A stretch of DNA of 64,000 bases from the NCBI GenBank assembly GCA_019163375.1, contig JAFLKK010000016.1, forward strand, positions 1 through 64,000. Direction: 5' to 3'. Shown here one piece after another: positions 1 to 9,777 of this stretch (position 1 is the first letter of the stretch; every line of letters starts with the position of its first letter). The notes under the pieces were generated by a model, which worked only from the letters and a program-made list of their open reading frames with translations, was not told where the DNA came from and did not search any database. This DNA is from Paludibacter sp. GTDB taxonomy: Bacteria > Bacteroidota > Bacteroidia > Bacteroidales > Paludibacteraceae. The position numbers and the translations under genes are program-made.

Positions 1-3000
1 CGGCCGCTGTTATATAACCTGCATTGTGAAGTTTTAGAACTGAGTTGTAAGCATCGGCAGCTTTAACCCACGATTGTGGAGCTGCATCAGCAGCAGTCCA
101 TTCTGCATTGGTAGGAAGACGCCACCCTGGCCCCAACTGAAGTAAACAAGGATCATTTTCTGCTAACCAATCACTGGTTTCATTAATCGAAGTTGCCCAA
201 ACCACCGGAGTACGAGGAGTCACAGGGGTATATTGATAACCCTGACTACGGTTGAACTGCCAGTACCAACCCATCGGTTCTTCGGTGATATCGGTAGCTG
301 AAGCTGCCTGTAAATCAGCTCCCAAATTCTTGGTGATCCAGCACAATGAGGATCCGGTAATATTGGAATTTATAGAATTATACGTTATTGTTTTATTATC
401 TACCGGTGAACCAGAAGCTAATTTATGGATTACAGTAAAAGTAGGACAAATCTTAAAGGTCTGCACTGCAGAATATGAAGTTCCACCAGCATTGGTAGCA
501 TAGGCGCGTACATAATAAGTAGGCCCCTCTATAAGCCCGGTAAGCATATCATTGAAACTACCAACACCAGTTCCTGAGGCCATCTTGTTATCTGTAACGA
601 CAGGCAAACCTGCAGTATTCCAGCACAAGCCACGATCTGTTACTACCGCACCTCCACCATCAGTTACAGTTGCTGACCAATTTGCAGTGGAAGAAGTCAT
701 ATTAGAGAGTACCAGTGAACCAACAGTTGGAGGCACAGGCAAAGCGGTCAAGATTACCTCATTACCATAAGATGTTCCTTGAGAACTTGTTGCATATGCT
801 CTCACAAAATAAGATGTAACCGGAAGCAAACCTATAATATTGCAGGTGAAATCACCAATGCCTCCTGCAGCTGCAACTGCATGGTTTCCAGTAGCAATAG
901 GTCCGGTTGTTGTGCTCCAGCAAACTCCGCGAACAGATACGGATGCACCACCATCACTACTGATATTTCCACCACAAACTGCGGAATTTGAGGTTACCGC
1001 TGTAACAGCTACAGTGGTCAAAGTTGGAGTAGTCAAAGTCGTAAAATTCTCCACACCACCATAAGTAGTTCCTACTGAATTTGTGGCATAAGCTCTAAGA
1101 TAGTATTTTACACCACCAGTCAAGCCTGCAATGTTACTTGTAAAGGCACCTGTACCTCCACTTGCATAAGCCAAGATATTATCTGCAATAGTAGGAAAAT
1201 CACTGGTACTCCAACATACACCACGTGCAGTTATAGTAGCTCCTCCATCACTTAAAACATTACCACCGGTACTTGCCGTTGTGCCGGTAATGCTCACTGG
1301 TTTAGTAGTGGTAATATTACCTAATAGTGGTGTTGTAAAAGTTGCAGGAGTAGCACTGTAACCGGTTCCAATATCACTTTTGGCATAAGCCCAAACATAG
1401 TATTTAGTTGCACCCACTAAGTTATCAATTTTTCCACCTATTGTGGTAGCAAAGTAACCGTTAGAGAGTGTATTATCAGCTTCGGTAGGAATAATTCCGG
1501 TTGTATTCCAACGAACACCACGATCGATAATTGTTCCTCCTTCGGTAGTAATTGTTGCAGCCGTCATGGCTGAGGTTCCTGTAACTGATGATATGGTAAC
1601 AGAACTCAATACAGGAACAGCACCCATTGTGATAAAACTTTGAAGTGTACCGTAAGATGTTCCCTGAAGAGTAACAGCAAAAGACCGTACATAATAAGTT
1701 GTATTTGGTAATAATCCCGTAAGTGTGTTACTAAAACTTGCACTACTACCACTACTGGTCGAAACTTTATTATTAGCAGTAGTTGGGTTTGTTGCTGTAT
1801 TCCAGCACACACCCCATGCAAGAATCTGAGATCCTCCATCATCAGTTATTTCTCCTCCAGTAAGTGCTGAATTACTGGTTATGGAACTTACCTCATTGGT
1901 AGTAAGAATTGCGTTAGAAAGAGTTGTGAAACTTAAAGTATTTCCGTAGCTGGTTCCCAAACTGCTAACTGCATACGAACGAACATAATAAGTTGTACGA
2001 CCATTTAGACCCGTAAGCGTTGCAACATAGCTTCCCGAACCACCCGACGCATCGTCAATATGACTATCATAAGAATAAGGAGGACTAACTGTACTCCAAC
2101 AAGTTCCACGCTTAGTAACGGGCGCTCCTCCTTCACTGGTTATATTACCACCACTTTTTGCGGTATTAAATGTGATTGTATTAACTGCTTTTGTAGTTAG
2201 CGCTGCCAGTGTTGGAGAGGTAAAGCTTATTGGCGAAGCACTATATCCTGTACCCCCACGATTGGTTCCATATGCCCATACATAATATCGGGTACCAGGT
2301 GTCAAGTTCGTAATAGTTCCATTTATAGTAGTACCAATAGTTGCATTGGGAACAGCATTAATCAACGATGGATCAATTCCGGTAGTATTCCAACAAAGTC
2401 CCATATCTGTTAATGCATCTCCCCCATTATCCGTCACAGTTGCAATACCTACTGCAGTATTAATGGTAAGACCCGAAATACTTGGTACACTTAATTTAGG
2501 TACCATTACCTGTGTTGTAAAACTCTTCACATCTCCATTAACTGTACCCACAGTATTAATGGCATATGCCTGCACATAATATTTAGTATTTGGTAATAAT
2601 CCGCTCAGGCTCGTTGTAAAAACACCCGAACCGCCCACAGCAGCGGGAACTTTAGTAAGCGGTGGATTTACTGTGCCCCAATATAATCCCCGTGAAGTTA
2701 CAGCCACTCCACCTTCATCCAACACTTCACCTCCGGCAGTAGCTGTGTTGCTGGTTATTGCGCTTGGAGTCGATGTAGTAATTGTGGGTAGCATCACATC
2801 GGCCGTGGTAAACGAAATTTCACTACCATAAGTCACTCCTACACTATTGGTGGCATACGATCTAACATAATACATTTTATTAGGAACTAAACCGGTCAGC
2901 TTCGCTATAAAACTACCGATTCCGGTGCTTGTATTATCTACTGTTTTGGTTGATAAAGCAATAGTTGGATTTCCATAAAGACTCCAACAAACACCACGTG

Positions 3001-6000
3001 TAAGTATCGGAGATCTGCCGTCATCTGTAATAAGACCACCACTGGTAGCAGTAGTTGTAAGAATGCTGGTAGCAGAAGCCGTACCCGAAAGTGTTGGTAA
3101 TGATGCTGTTTGCAATGTTGTTTCAAGCCCATAAGCTGTTCCAATATTATTGATGGCATAAGACCGTACATAGTATATCGTATTCGGAATTAATCCGGTC
3201 ATATTTCCTACATAACTACCTGTATCTTTGCCACACACAATTTTGCTATCTTTAGTTGTAGGATTTGACACAGTACTCCAGCAAATTCCCCGAGAAGTTA
3301 CCAGATCTCCTCCATCACTGGTTACTCTACCGGCACCAATGGCACTAACACCGGTAACCGAACTTGCAACTGTTGGGGCAAGTATAGGTGATGTAGGGAA
3401 TAAAGACATGTTAACCTGATTCCCGTAACCTGTTCCTGCACTGTTAGTTGCATAAGCCCTTACATAATAAGTAGTACTGGATTTTAAATTTAGAATATTA
3501 CTTACAAAAATTCCAGTACCGGCGCCATCAACTGTTTGAGCAACAGACACAGTATCGGGGTTGAAGTTTGCAATATTACTCCATCTTACTCCACGTGAAG
3601 TTACTGAAGCACCTCCGTTACTGGTTATTTCACCACCCGTAAGAATAGAATTGCTTGATGTACTTGAAGCATAAGTAGTAGAAAGTATTGGAACAGATGC
3701 CGGTGTTGTAAAAGTAGTTTCATCACCGTATGCTAAACCTAAATCATTAACAGCATAAGCACGTACATAGTAAGTTGTCAGAGGTGATAAACCTACGATT
3801 TTGCTCGTAAAAGAAGAACCATATCCCTGACTTGTTTTAGTAAATAATCCAACAGTAGGGTTTGGACCTACGCTCCAACAAACACCCCTATCGGAAACTG
3901 TCGACTGTCCGGTATTGACTATAGTACCACCACTCATGGCTGTGTAACCGGTAGCGCTTGCCCCAATTGGAACTGTAGCAAGAGTAGGAACACCTACGGT
4001 GGTAAAACTTACCTCATTTCCATAAGCAATACCTACTATATTCTGGCCATAAGCCCGCATATAGTAAGTCGTATTTTGTTTTAAAAGTGGAGTGGTGCAA
4101 TCAAATTCAGTTCTATAATTTCCGGTATAGTTTCCTGTTTCGGCAGTTTTATTCACAACAACCGTATCCGGTTTAAAGTTAGGAAATTCACTCCAAACAA
4201 CACCTCTGGTAGTGACAGGAGCTCCACCATCATTATTGATGTATCCACCCGCAGTAACAGTTGTATTCCAACGAACTATTTTTGTGGCTTTAGTAGTAAT
4301 GCTGGCAAAATCGGGCGGACTTGTAGTAAAACTAACCTGATTACCATAACTGGTACCTGCAATACTGCTTGCATAAGCACGTACATAATACTTTGTGCTT
4401 GCAACCAAAAAAGTCAATTTACTTACAAAGCTTCCCTTATCACCTCCATCAATTGTTTTGTTGGGAGATGAAATTTCAGGAACGAAATCGGGAGTTGTGC
4501 TCCATATGACTCCTCTGGAACTAATATAGGCCCCACCATCATCGGTTATATCGCCCCCACTACCGGCAGTATTGCTGGTTTGAGAAGATGCGTATACAGT
4601 GGTAAGTGTAGCGAGTTTAGGAGTTATAAAACTAACTTCGTTTCCATAAGCAACTCCAACACTATTAATTACATAAGCACGTACATAATATATTGTAGCC
4701 GGAGTAAGACCACTCATATCTGCGGTGAAATTTCCTGTAAAATAGCCGGTTTGTGCAGTTTTATTGGCAGTAACTGTCGAAGGATCAAAGTTCGGACTAA
4801 TACTCCAAACTAAACCTCGGGTAGTAACCATTGCACCTCCATCGCTGGAAATATTACCACCTACTCTGGCACTTGTGGAAGAATTAAGAGTTGGAACACC
4901 TGTGGTCAGGGTTGGAATTTCGGGAGGCATTGTGGTCATACTTTCAGTATTTCCATATGCAACCCCGACGCTATTGGTTGCATAAGCCCGCACATAATAT
5001 GTAGTGCTTCCCATTAAACCCGTCATGGTATGAATAAAACTACCGGTTCCTGTGCCAGCCGTCGTATGCCCATCAGCAACAGTTGGGTTTTCGGTAATAC
5101 TCCAACACAAACCACTTTTTGTAACCGTCGCTCCACCGTCGTTTGTAATATTGCCTTCGCCAATAGCTGTAGTTCTCAGAACCGTTGCAATGGGAGGAGT
5201 AGTTGTAGTAACCGTAGCTAATCTGGGCGTTGTGAAACTGGATTCATTATCGGCATAAGCAGTTCCGGCACTATTAACTGCAAATGCTTTGACATAATAA
5301 GTTGTTCCGGTACTTAACCCCGTAATGGTAATATCAAAAGTTCCGGTACCTGCTTTAGAAACCCTGTTTGAGAATACAGTTGACGGATCAAAATTTGGAG
5401 ATATGCTCCAACAAATACCCACTGATGTAATAATACCTCCACCATTGCTCGATACAATACCACCACTGGGAGCACTTACACCATCAGATCCACTGGTAGT
5501 TGGTTTTGTAGTAAGTGTAGCTAAAACAGGTGGCTTTGTTGTGAAAATCTGTTCATTACCATAGGCAGTTCCTGCGTTATTGGTAGCGTATGCTCTGATA
5601 TAATAGGTAGTATTTCCCAGTAATCCGGTAATACTATTAATAAATTCTCCAATACCGGTTCCAATGGTTGTATGCGTATCGGTTAGCGTAGGACTTCCCA
5701 CTGTATTCCAGCATATTCCGCTGGAAATTACCGGAACACCACCATCTTTTTCGATAAATCCACCACTTACAACAGAAGAACTGGTTATTGCAGTTGCGAC
5801 AGTTGTAGTAAGTGTTGGTGTTGTAAATGTAGAGAAGCTAAGTTCGTTTCCGTATGAAATGCCTTCGCTATTTACAGCAAATGCTCTTATGTAATATTTC
5901 GTTGTAGGTGTTAAGTCGATGATATCAACGTAAAAACTCCCACTTCCTTCACCTGCAAATATATAATTATCAGCTATTGTTGGGGTAGCAGAAGTGCTCC

Positions 6001-9000
6001 AACATACTCCACGAAGTGTTACATTTGCTCCACCATTACTAGATATAAAACCACCACTTCTGGCCGTTGTGCCGCCGACATTTGTAACTGTAGTTGTAGT
6101 AAGCGTAGGCAGAACCGGTGGTGCCGAAATAAAAGCTACTTCATCACCGTATGATGTACCCGCACTATTGATAGCATAAGCCCTCACATAATATCGGGTA
6201 CTACCCATCAAATCAATCATTTTACTTGTAAAATTTCCTGATCCAATGCCATTACTAACGTGATTATCATTGATAGTTGGACCGTTCAATGTACTCCAGC
6301 AAATTCCACGAGTGCTGTTTGGCTCACCACCATTATCAGTGATAGTTCCACCACTTGTAGCCGAAGTACTGGCAATGGCAGTTACTGCATTGGTTTTAAG
6401 GGTAGCCAAGGATGCTGGTCCTGTGAAAAAGCTCACCGTATTACCATAAGCAACACTGGTGCCATTTAACGTCACACCATTAGCTGCATAGGCTCTCACA
6501 TAATAAGTAGTATTAGCTAACAAGCCGGTCATATTACTTGTAAAACTTCCGGTGCCAGTACCTTCTTTTGTATTAGCACTATTAATTTCGGGAGCACTTG
6601 TGTAAAGACTCCAGCAAATTCCGCGTGAAGTTACCGGCATGCGTCCATCATTGTCAATATTTCCACCGGAAACGGCAGTAGTACTGGTTACACCGCTTAC
6701 CGGATTAGTAATAAGTGTAGGTTGAGTAGCAGTGATAAAAGTGTATTGATTTCCATATGCTGTACCTTTACTATTTGCCGCGTAAGCTCTAACGTAATAA
6801 GTTGTATTTGGTAATAGTCCTGTCATACTACTTGCAAAAACACCAAGTCCATCACTTGTAATAGCCTCTGAAGTTCTACGGTCCTCGCGAGTAGGATATT
6901 GATTGGTACTCCAGCAAATTCCTTTTGCTACAAGAGTAGCTTCAGTATTGCTTACTACCTCTCCACCACTGACAGCAGTTGTTCCCGTAATATTCGTTAC
7001 CGAAGCAGTAACCAGATTGGCCAATTGAGTTGTTGAAAATATACTCTCATCCGTGTAAGTAATTCCTTTACTATTTGCAGCATATCCATACACATAATAA
7101 GTTGTACCTTCCGTCAACCCAGTTAATTTAATATTATAGGTTCCTACGTCAGTGCTTTCATTAAAAGGAGCTGCAATATCATCCAAAGTTAGTCTATCCG
7201 TAGAAATTATTATCCCACGTGCAGTTACAGGTGCCCCACCATTACTACTTATTGTAAAATTAACCCCGGCTGAAATATTTGTAATATCTGTTACATTTAA
7301 TGCAGAAGAACTAAAGATTGGCTTAGTTACAGGCATAGTATTAAACTGAACAAGATCACCATAGGTCTTACCTACACTATTAACAGCATAAGCTCTTACA
7401 TAATAAGTAGTGTTTCCCAACAAATTGGTAAGCGCAACAGGCACACTACCTTCTGTTGTAGCATCAACAGTTTTTATTGCTGCAACATCATCCTTGGGAT
7501 CAAACAAATTACTCCAAATAATACCACGTTCTGTAACCGGAGCTCCACCGGTACTAACAAGATTACTTCCGGTGGCTGCAGTTTTATTGGTAATATTACT
7601 TGCATCGATAGTGGTAATAATTGGTGCAGTTGGTAACAGCAAAAATGTATAATCATTTCCATAAACAGTACCCACCTCGTTAGTAGCATAGGCTCTTAAA
7701 TGATAAGTAACATTTGGCGTGAGATTAGTCATCTCACTTGCAAATTGCCCGGTACCAGTACCGTTACGGGTATATCTGCTATGTCCATCACCAATTGCCG
7801 GATCTACCAGTGTACTCCAACATACTCCACGATCGGTAACCAACGACCTTCCGTCATCTGTGACATCACCTCCCGCATTGGCACTTAAGCTTACAAAAGA
7901 AGAAACCGGAATGGTAACAACAGTGGGATAATCAATAGTTGCTAAACTATCCAGATTACCATAAGAAATACCATGACTATTGACTGCGTATGCACGCAAA
8001 TAATAAACTGTATTTGGTGTTAAGCCTGAAAGATAACTGGAAAAAGCACCGGTACCTGCACCTGTTACAGACTGAGCCGTTTTTGTGGGGAGATCAACGG
8101 TTGGGTTCTTGGTGGTACTCCAACAAACTCCTCGTATCGAAATAGTTGCAGAACCAGAATTGGTGATTTCACCACCACTTCCTGCTGAGGTTCTATTAAC
8201 ACCTGTGGGTGGAGTAGTGACTAAAACAACATACGAAGTAGTAACAAAACTTGTAATACTACTGTAATTTGTGCCGGCCTTATTGGTGGCGTAACCCTTC
8301 ACGTAATAAGTAATACCTGATAATAAACCGTTGATAGTACTCGAGTACTTGCCAATGTCTGACACATTCACCGTTGTAGAAGGCACCTTTGTGAATGTCA
8401 CATTATCCTGACTCCACATAATTCCCCGTTCCAAAACAGGTGCTCCACCATTATTAAGAATCACAACGTCACCTACAGCCGATACATCTCCAATACTACT
8501 CATCTGAATATCAGACGAATTAAGAACAGGAGCCACCGCAGCCGGAGTGGTAAAACTTACCACATTTCCATAGGCAGTTCCATAGGCATTAACGGCATAA
8601 GCCTGAACATAATAGGTTGTCAATTCCAATAAACCGGTAAGTGTACTTGGAAATGGACCAACACCTGAACCGTCATGCGTAACAATTTTGTTTGCATCTG
8701 CCTGCGGATCGGTGGTGGTACTCCATACTATTCCTCTGGCGGTGATTTGCGCACCACCGTCACTTACAATATTACCACCACTCACCGTGGTAGTATTACT
8801 AATATCCGTTGCCGCCGAAGTAATAATCGTAGGTACTGTAACTGTAGTTTTGAAAACCTTGTCTTCTCCGTAAGTCACTCCTGCACTGGTTGTGGCAAAA
8901 GCGCGAACATGATAGGTAGTATTGGGTTGTAAATCTGTTAGATTACACGCAAAACTACCTACACCCGAACCCGGAAGAGTGGTTGTTGTACCCGAGACAA

Positions 9001-9718
9001 TATTCGGATTTACCGAGTTACCGATACATACCCCCTGAGTTAGTACAACCAGACCGGCTGTATTGGTTATCAAACCTCCGGTTGTTGCAGTCGTACTCGT
9101 AATATCTGTTGGCAAAACAGTGGAAATCACCACTCCACAATTTATATCCTTCCAAATAGAGCCATCATAAAACCGAATAGATTTGGTTGCTATATTTATA
9201 TACAAAGCACCGGCTGTAAGATTAGCCGGTGTAGGATCAATGTCTAAAATAGGGAGTTTAAATGTCTTTCTGGCCGAAAATCCAGTATTTTTAATAAAGT
9301 TAATACTTGAAATGTCAGAGACTTTAGACCAATCGCTTCCATTGTGAATCATCAAAGAGTTATTGGTCTTTGAATAATAGATTACACCTTGTTCTAACGG
9401 CCCAATAGTGGGGTTACTGGTTAATGATGGAATATAAGGAATTCCATTTTTGACTGCAACAAAATCCTTTGATGTTACCGTGTTCAAAGTACTGGAACAT
9501 AAATTTTCCCAACTGACACCGGTATAAATCATTGGCGTTTTATCCTGGGTGCTAAATACCAACATCCCGGGTTCGGGAGTAGTTATTGAGGCCGGGTCTA
9601 CCATGGGAAGATGTGGCAAACCTGAAAGAACTCGAAACTTGCTCTGTCCTAAAACAGAGCAAGTAACAGTAAATAATAGAAATAATACAATTTTCGATAT
9701 AGCGGGTAATCTTTTCAA
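1..9718 (-). CDS. Giant secreted repeat protein with about 29 FN3-like repeats and a FISUMP domain (C-terminus outside window)
   Basis: An open frame runs from a TTG at 9718 to the left edge without a stop, giving about 3239 codons in the window. The N-terminus reads MKRLPAISKIVLFLLF and ends in a signal-peptidase-like site after VLG, so the protein is exported. A unique region of about 200 aa follows, then about 29 repeats of about 100 aa. Each repeat carries recognisable variants of GVCWST, TYYVRAYA and AYGN..SFTT, the Bacteroidota version of a fibronectin-III-like fold. After the last repeat, at about 1-350, residues such as WITKNLGA, GWYWQFNR and GWRLPTNAEW mark a Fibrobacter-succinogenes major paralogous (FISUMP) domain. 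The role is probably a surface stalk or adhesin; this is inferred from architecture only. It lies 59 bp downstream of the S74 gene on the same strand. The start is uncertain: an ATG at 9741 in another frame would join this frame if one base were added in TTTT just before 9718. Confidence 0.85.
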   Translation of the reverse strand, partial: MKRLPAISKIVLFLLFTVTCSVLGQSKFRVLSGLPHLPMVDPASITTPEPGMLVFSTQDKTPMIYTGVSWENLCSSTLNTVTSKDFVAVKNGIPYIPSLTSNPTIGPLEQGVIYYSKTNNSLMIHNGSDWSKVSDISSINFIKNTGFSARKTFKLPILDIDPTPANLTAGALYINIATKSIRFYDGSIWKDINCGVVISTVLPTDITSTTATTGGLITNTAGLVVLTQGVCIGNSVNPNIVSGTTTTLPGSGVGSFACNLTDLQPNTTYHVRAFATTSAGVTYGEDKVFKTTVTVPTIITSAATDISNTTTVSGGNIVSDGGAQITARGIVWSTTTDPQADANKIVTHDGSGVGPFPSTLTGLLELTTYYVQAYAVNAYGTAYGNVVSFTTPAAVAPVLNSSDIQMSSIGDVSAVGDVVILNNGGAPVLERGIMWSQDNVTFTKVPSTTVNVSDIGKYSSTINGLLSGITYYVKGYATNKAGTNYSSITSFVTTSYVVLVTTPPTGVNRTSAGSGGEITNSGSATISIRGVCWSTTKNPTVDLPTKTAQSVTGAGTGAFSSYLSGLTPNTVYYLRAYAVNSHGISYGNLDSLATIDYPTVVTIPVSSFVSLSANAGGDVTDDGRSLVTDRGVCWSTLVDPAIGDGHSRYTRNGTGTGQFASEMTNLTPNVTYHLRAYATNEVGTVYGNDYTFLLLPTAPIITTIDASNITNKTAATGSNLVSTGGAPVTERGIIWSNLFDPKDDVAAIKTVDATTEGSVPVALTNLLGNTTYYVRAYAVNSVGKTYGDLVQFNTMPVTKPIFSSSALNVTDITNISAGVNFTISSNGGAPVTARGIIISTDRLTLDDIAAPFNESTDVGTYNIKLTGLTEGTTYYVYGYAANSKGITYTDESIFSTTQLANLVTASVTNITGTTAVSGGEVVSNTEATLVAKGICWSTNQYPTREDRRTSEAITSDGLGVFASSMTGLLPNTTYYVRAYAANSKGTAYGNQYTFITATQPTLITNPVSGVTSTTAVSGGNIDNDGRMPVTSRGICWSLYTSAPEINSANTKEGTGTGSFTSNMTGLLANTTYYVRAYAANGVTLNGTSVAYGNTVSFFTGPASLATLKTNAVTAIASTSATSGGTITDNGGEPNSTRGICWSTLNGPTINDNHVSNGIGSGNFTSKMIDLMGSTRYYVRAYAINSAGTSYGDEVAFISAPPVLPTLTTTTVTNVGGTTARSGGFISSNGGANVTLRGVCWSTSATPTIADNYIFAGEGSGSFYVDIIDLTPTTKYYIRAFAVNSEGISYGNELSFSTFTTPTLTTTVATAITSSSVVSGGFIEKDGGVPVISSGICWNTVGSPTLTDTHTTIGTGIGEFINSITGLLGNTTYYIRAYATNNAGTAYGNEQIFTTKPPVLATLTTKPTTSGSDGVSAPSGGIVSSNGGGIITSVGICWSISPNFDPSTVFSNRVSKAGTGTFDITITGLSTGTTYYVKAFAVNSAGTAYADNESSFTTPRLATVTTTTPPIATVLRTTAIGEGNITNDGGATVTKSGLCWSITENPTVADGHTTAGTGTGSFIHTMTGLMGSTTYYVRAYATNSVGVAYGNTESMTTMPPEIPTLTTGVPTLNSSTSARVGGNISSDGGAMVTTRGLVWSISPNFDPSTVTANKTAQTGYFTGNFTADMSGLTPATIYYVRAYVINSVGVAYGNEVSFITPKLATLTTVYASSQTSNTAGSGGDITDDGGAYISSRGVIWSTTPDFVPEISSPNKTIDGGDKGSFVSKLTFLVASTKYYVRAYASSIAGTSYGNQVSFTTSPPDFASITTKATKIVRWNTTVTAGGYINNDGGAPVTTRGVVWSEFPNFKPDTVVVNKTAETGNYTGNYRTEFDCTTPLLKQNTTYYMRAYGQNIVGIAYGNEVSFTTVGVPTLATVPIGASATGYTAMSGGTIVNTGQSTVSDRGVCWSVGPNPTVGLFTKTSQGYGSSFTSKIVGLSPLTTYYVRAYAVNDLGLAYGDETTFTTPASVPILSTTYASSTSSNSILTGGEITSNGGASVTSRGVRWSNIANFNPDTVSVAQTVDGAGTGIFVSNILNLKSSTTYYVRAYATNSAGTGYGNQVNMSLFPTSPILAPTVASSVTGVSAIGAGRVTSDGGDLVTSRGICWSTVSNPTTKDSKIVCGKDTGSYVGNMTGLIPNTIYYVRSYAINNIGTAYGLETTLQTASLPTLSGTASATSILTTTATSGGLITDDGRSPILTRGVCWSLYGNPTIALSTKTVDNTSTGIGSFIAKLTGLVPNKMYYVRSYATNSVGVTYGSEISFTTADVMLPTITTSTPSAITSNTATAGGEVLDEGGVAVTSRGLYWGTVNPPLTKVPAAVGGSGVFTTSLSGLLPNTKYYVQAYAINTVGTVNGDVKSFTTQVMVPKLSVPSISGLTINTAVGIATVTDNGGDALTDMGLCWNTTGIDPSLINAVPNATIGTTINGTITNLTPGTRYYVWAYGTNRGGTGYSASPISFTSPTLAALTTKAVNTITFNTAKSGGNITSEGGAPVTKRGTCWSTVSPPYSYDSHIDDASGGSGSYVATLTGLNGRTTYYVRSYAVSSLGTSYGNTLSFTTLSNAILTTNEVSSITSNSALTGGEITDDGGSQILAWGVCWNTATNPTTANNKVSTSSGSSASFSNTLTGLLPNTTYYVRSFAVTLQGTSYGTLQSFITMGAVPVLSSVTISSVTGTSAMTAATITTEGGTIIDRGVRWNTTGIIPTEADNTLSNGYFATTIGGKIDNLVGATKYYVWAYAKSDIGTGYSATPATFTTPLLGNITTTKPVSITGTTASTGGNVLSDGGATITARGVCWSTSDFPTIADNILAYASGGTGAFTSNIAGLTGGVKYYLRAYATNSVGTTYGGVENFTTLTTPTLTTVAVTAVTSNSAVCGGNISSDGGASVSVRGVCWSTTTGPIATGNHAVAAAGGIGDFTCNIIGLLPVTSYFVRAYATSSQGTSYGNEVILTALPVPPTVGSLVLSNMTSSTANWSATVTDGGGAVVTDRGLCWNTAGLPVVTDNKMASGTGVGSFNDMLTGLIEGPTYYVRAYATNAGGTSYSAVQTFKICPTFTVIHKLASGSPVDNKTITYNSINSNITGSSLCWITKNLGADLQAASATDITEEPMGWYWQFNRSQGYQYTPVTPRTPVVWATSINETSDWLAENDPCLLQLGPGWRLPTNAEWTAADAAPQSWVKAADAYNSVLKLHNAGYITAA
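505..8915 (-). repeat. About 29 tandem FN3-like coding repeats of about 300 bp
   Basis: The DNA encoding the (T)YYVRAYA-like strand recurs at about 505, 793, 1086, 1384, 1678, 1972, 2270, 2560, 2855, 3155, 3450, 3750, 4047, 4370, 4672, 4980, 5280, 5585, 5878, 6172, 6485, 6780, 7080, 7385, 7685, 7985, 8290, 8590 and 8895. The mean period is close to 300 bp (100 aa). The units are clearly diverged from one another in sequence, so this is an old array under selection for fold rather than a recent expansion. Confidence 0.85.
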
Positions 9719-9777
9719 AATCTTCTATTCAAGTTATTCATACATCTTAATTTGAAAACAAATACAATAGAATTAGT

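Noticed and set aside
252-9755. Many plus-strand frames of 60-90 codons across the left 10 kb
   Set aside because: They recur with the period of the giant gene's repeats and are its antisense shadows; none has a signal, a domain or a ribosome site.
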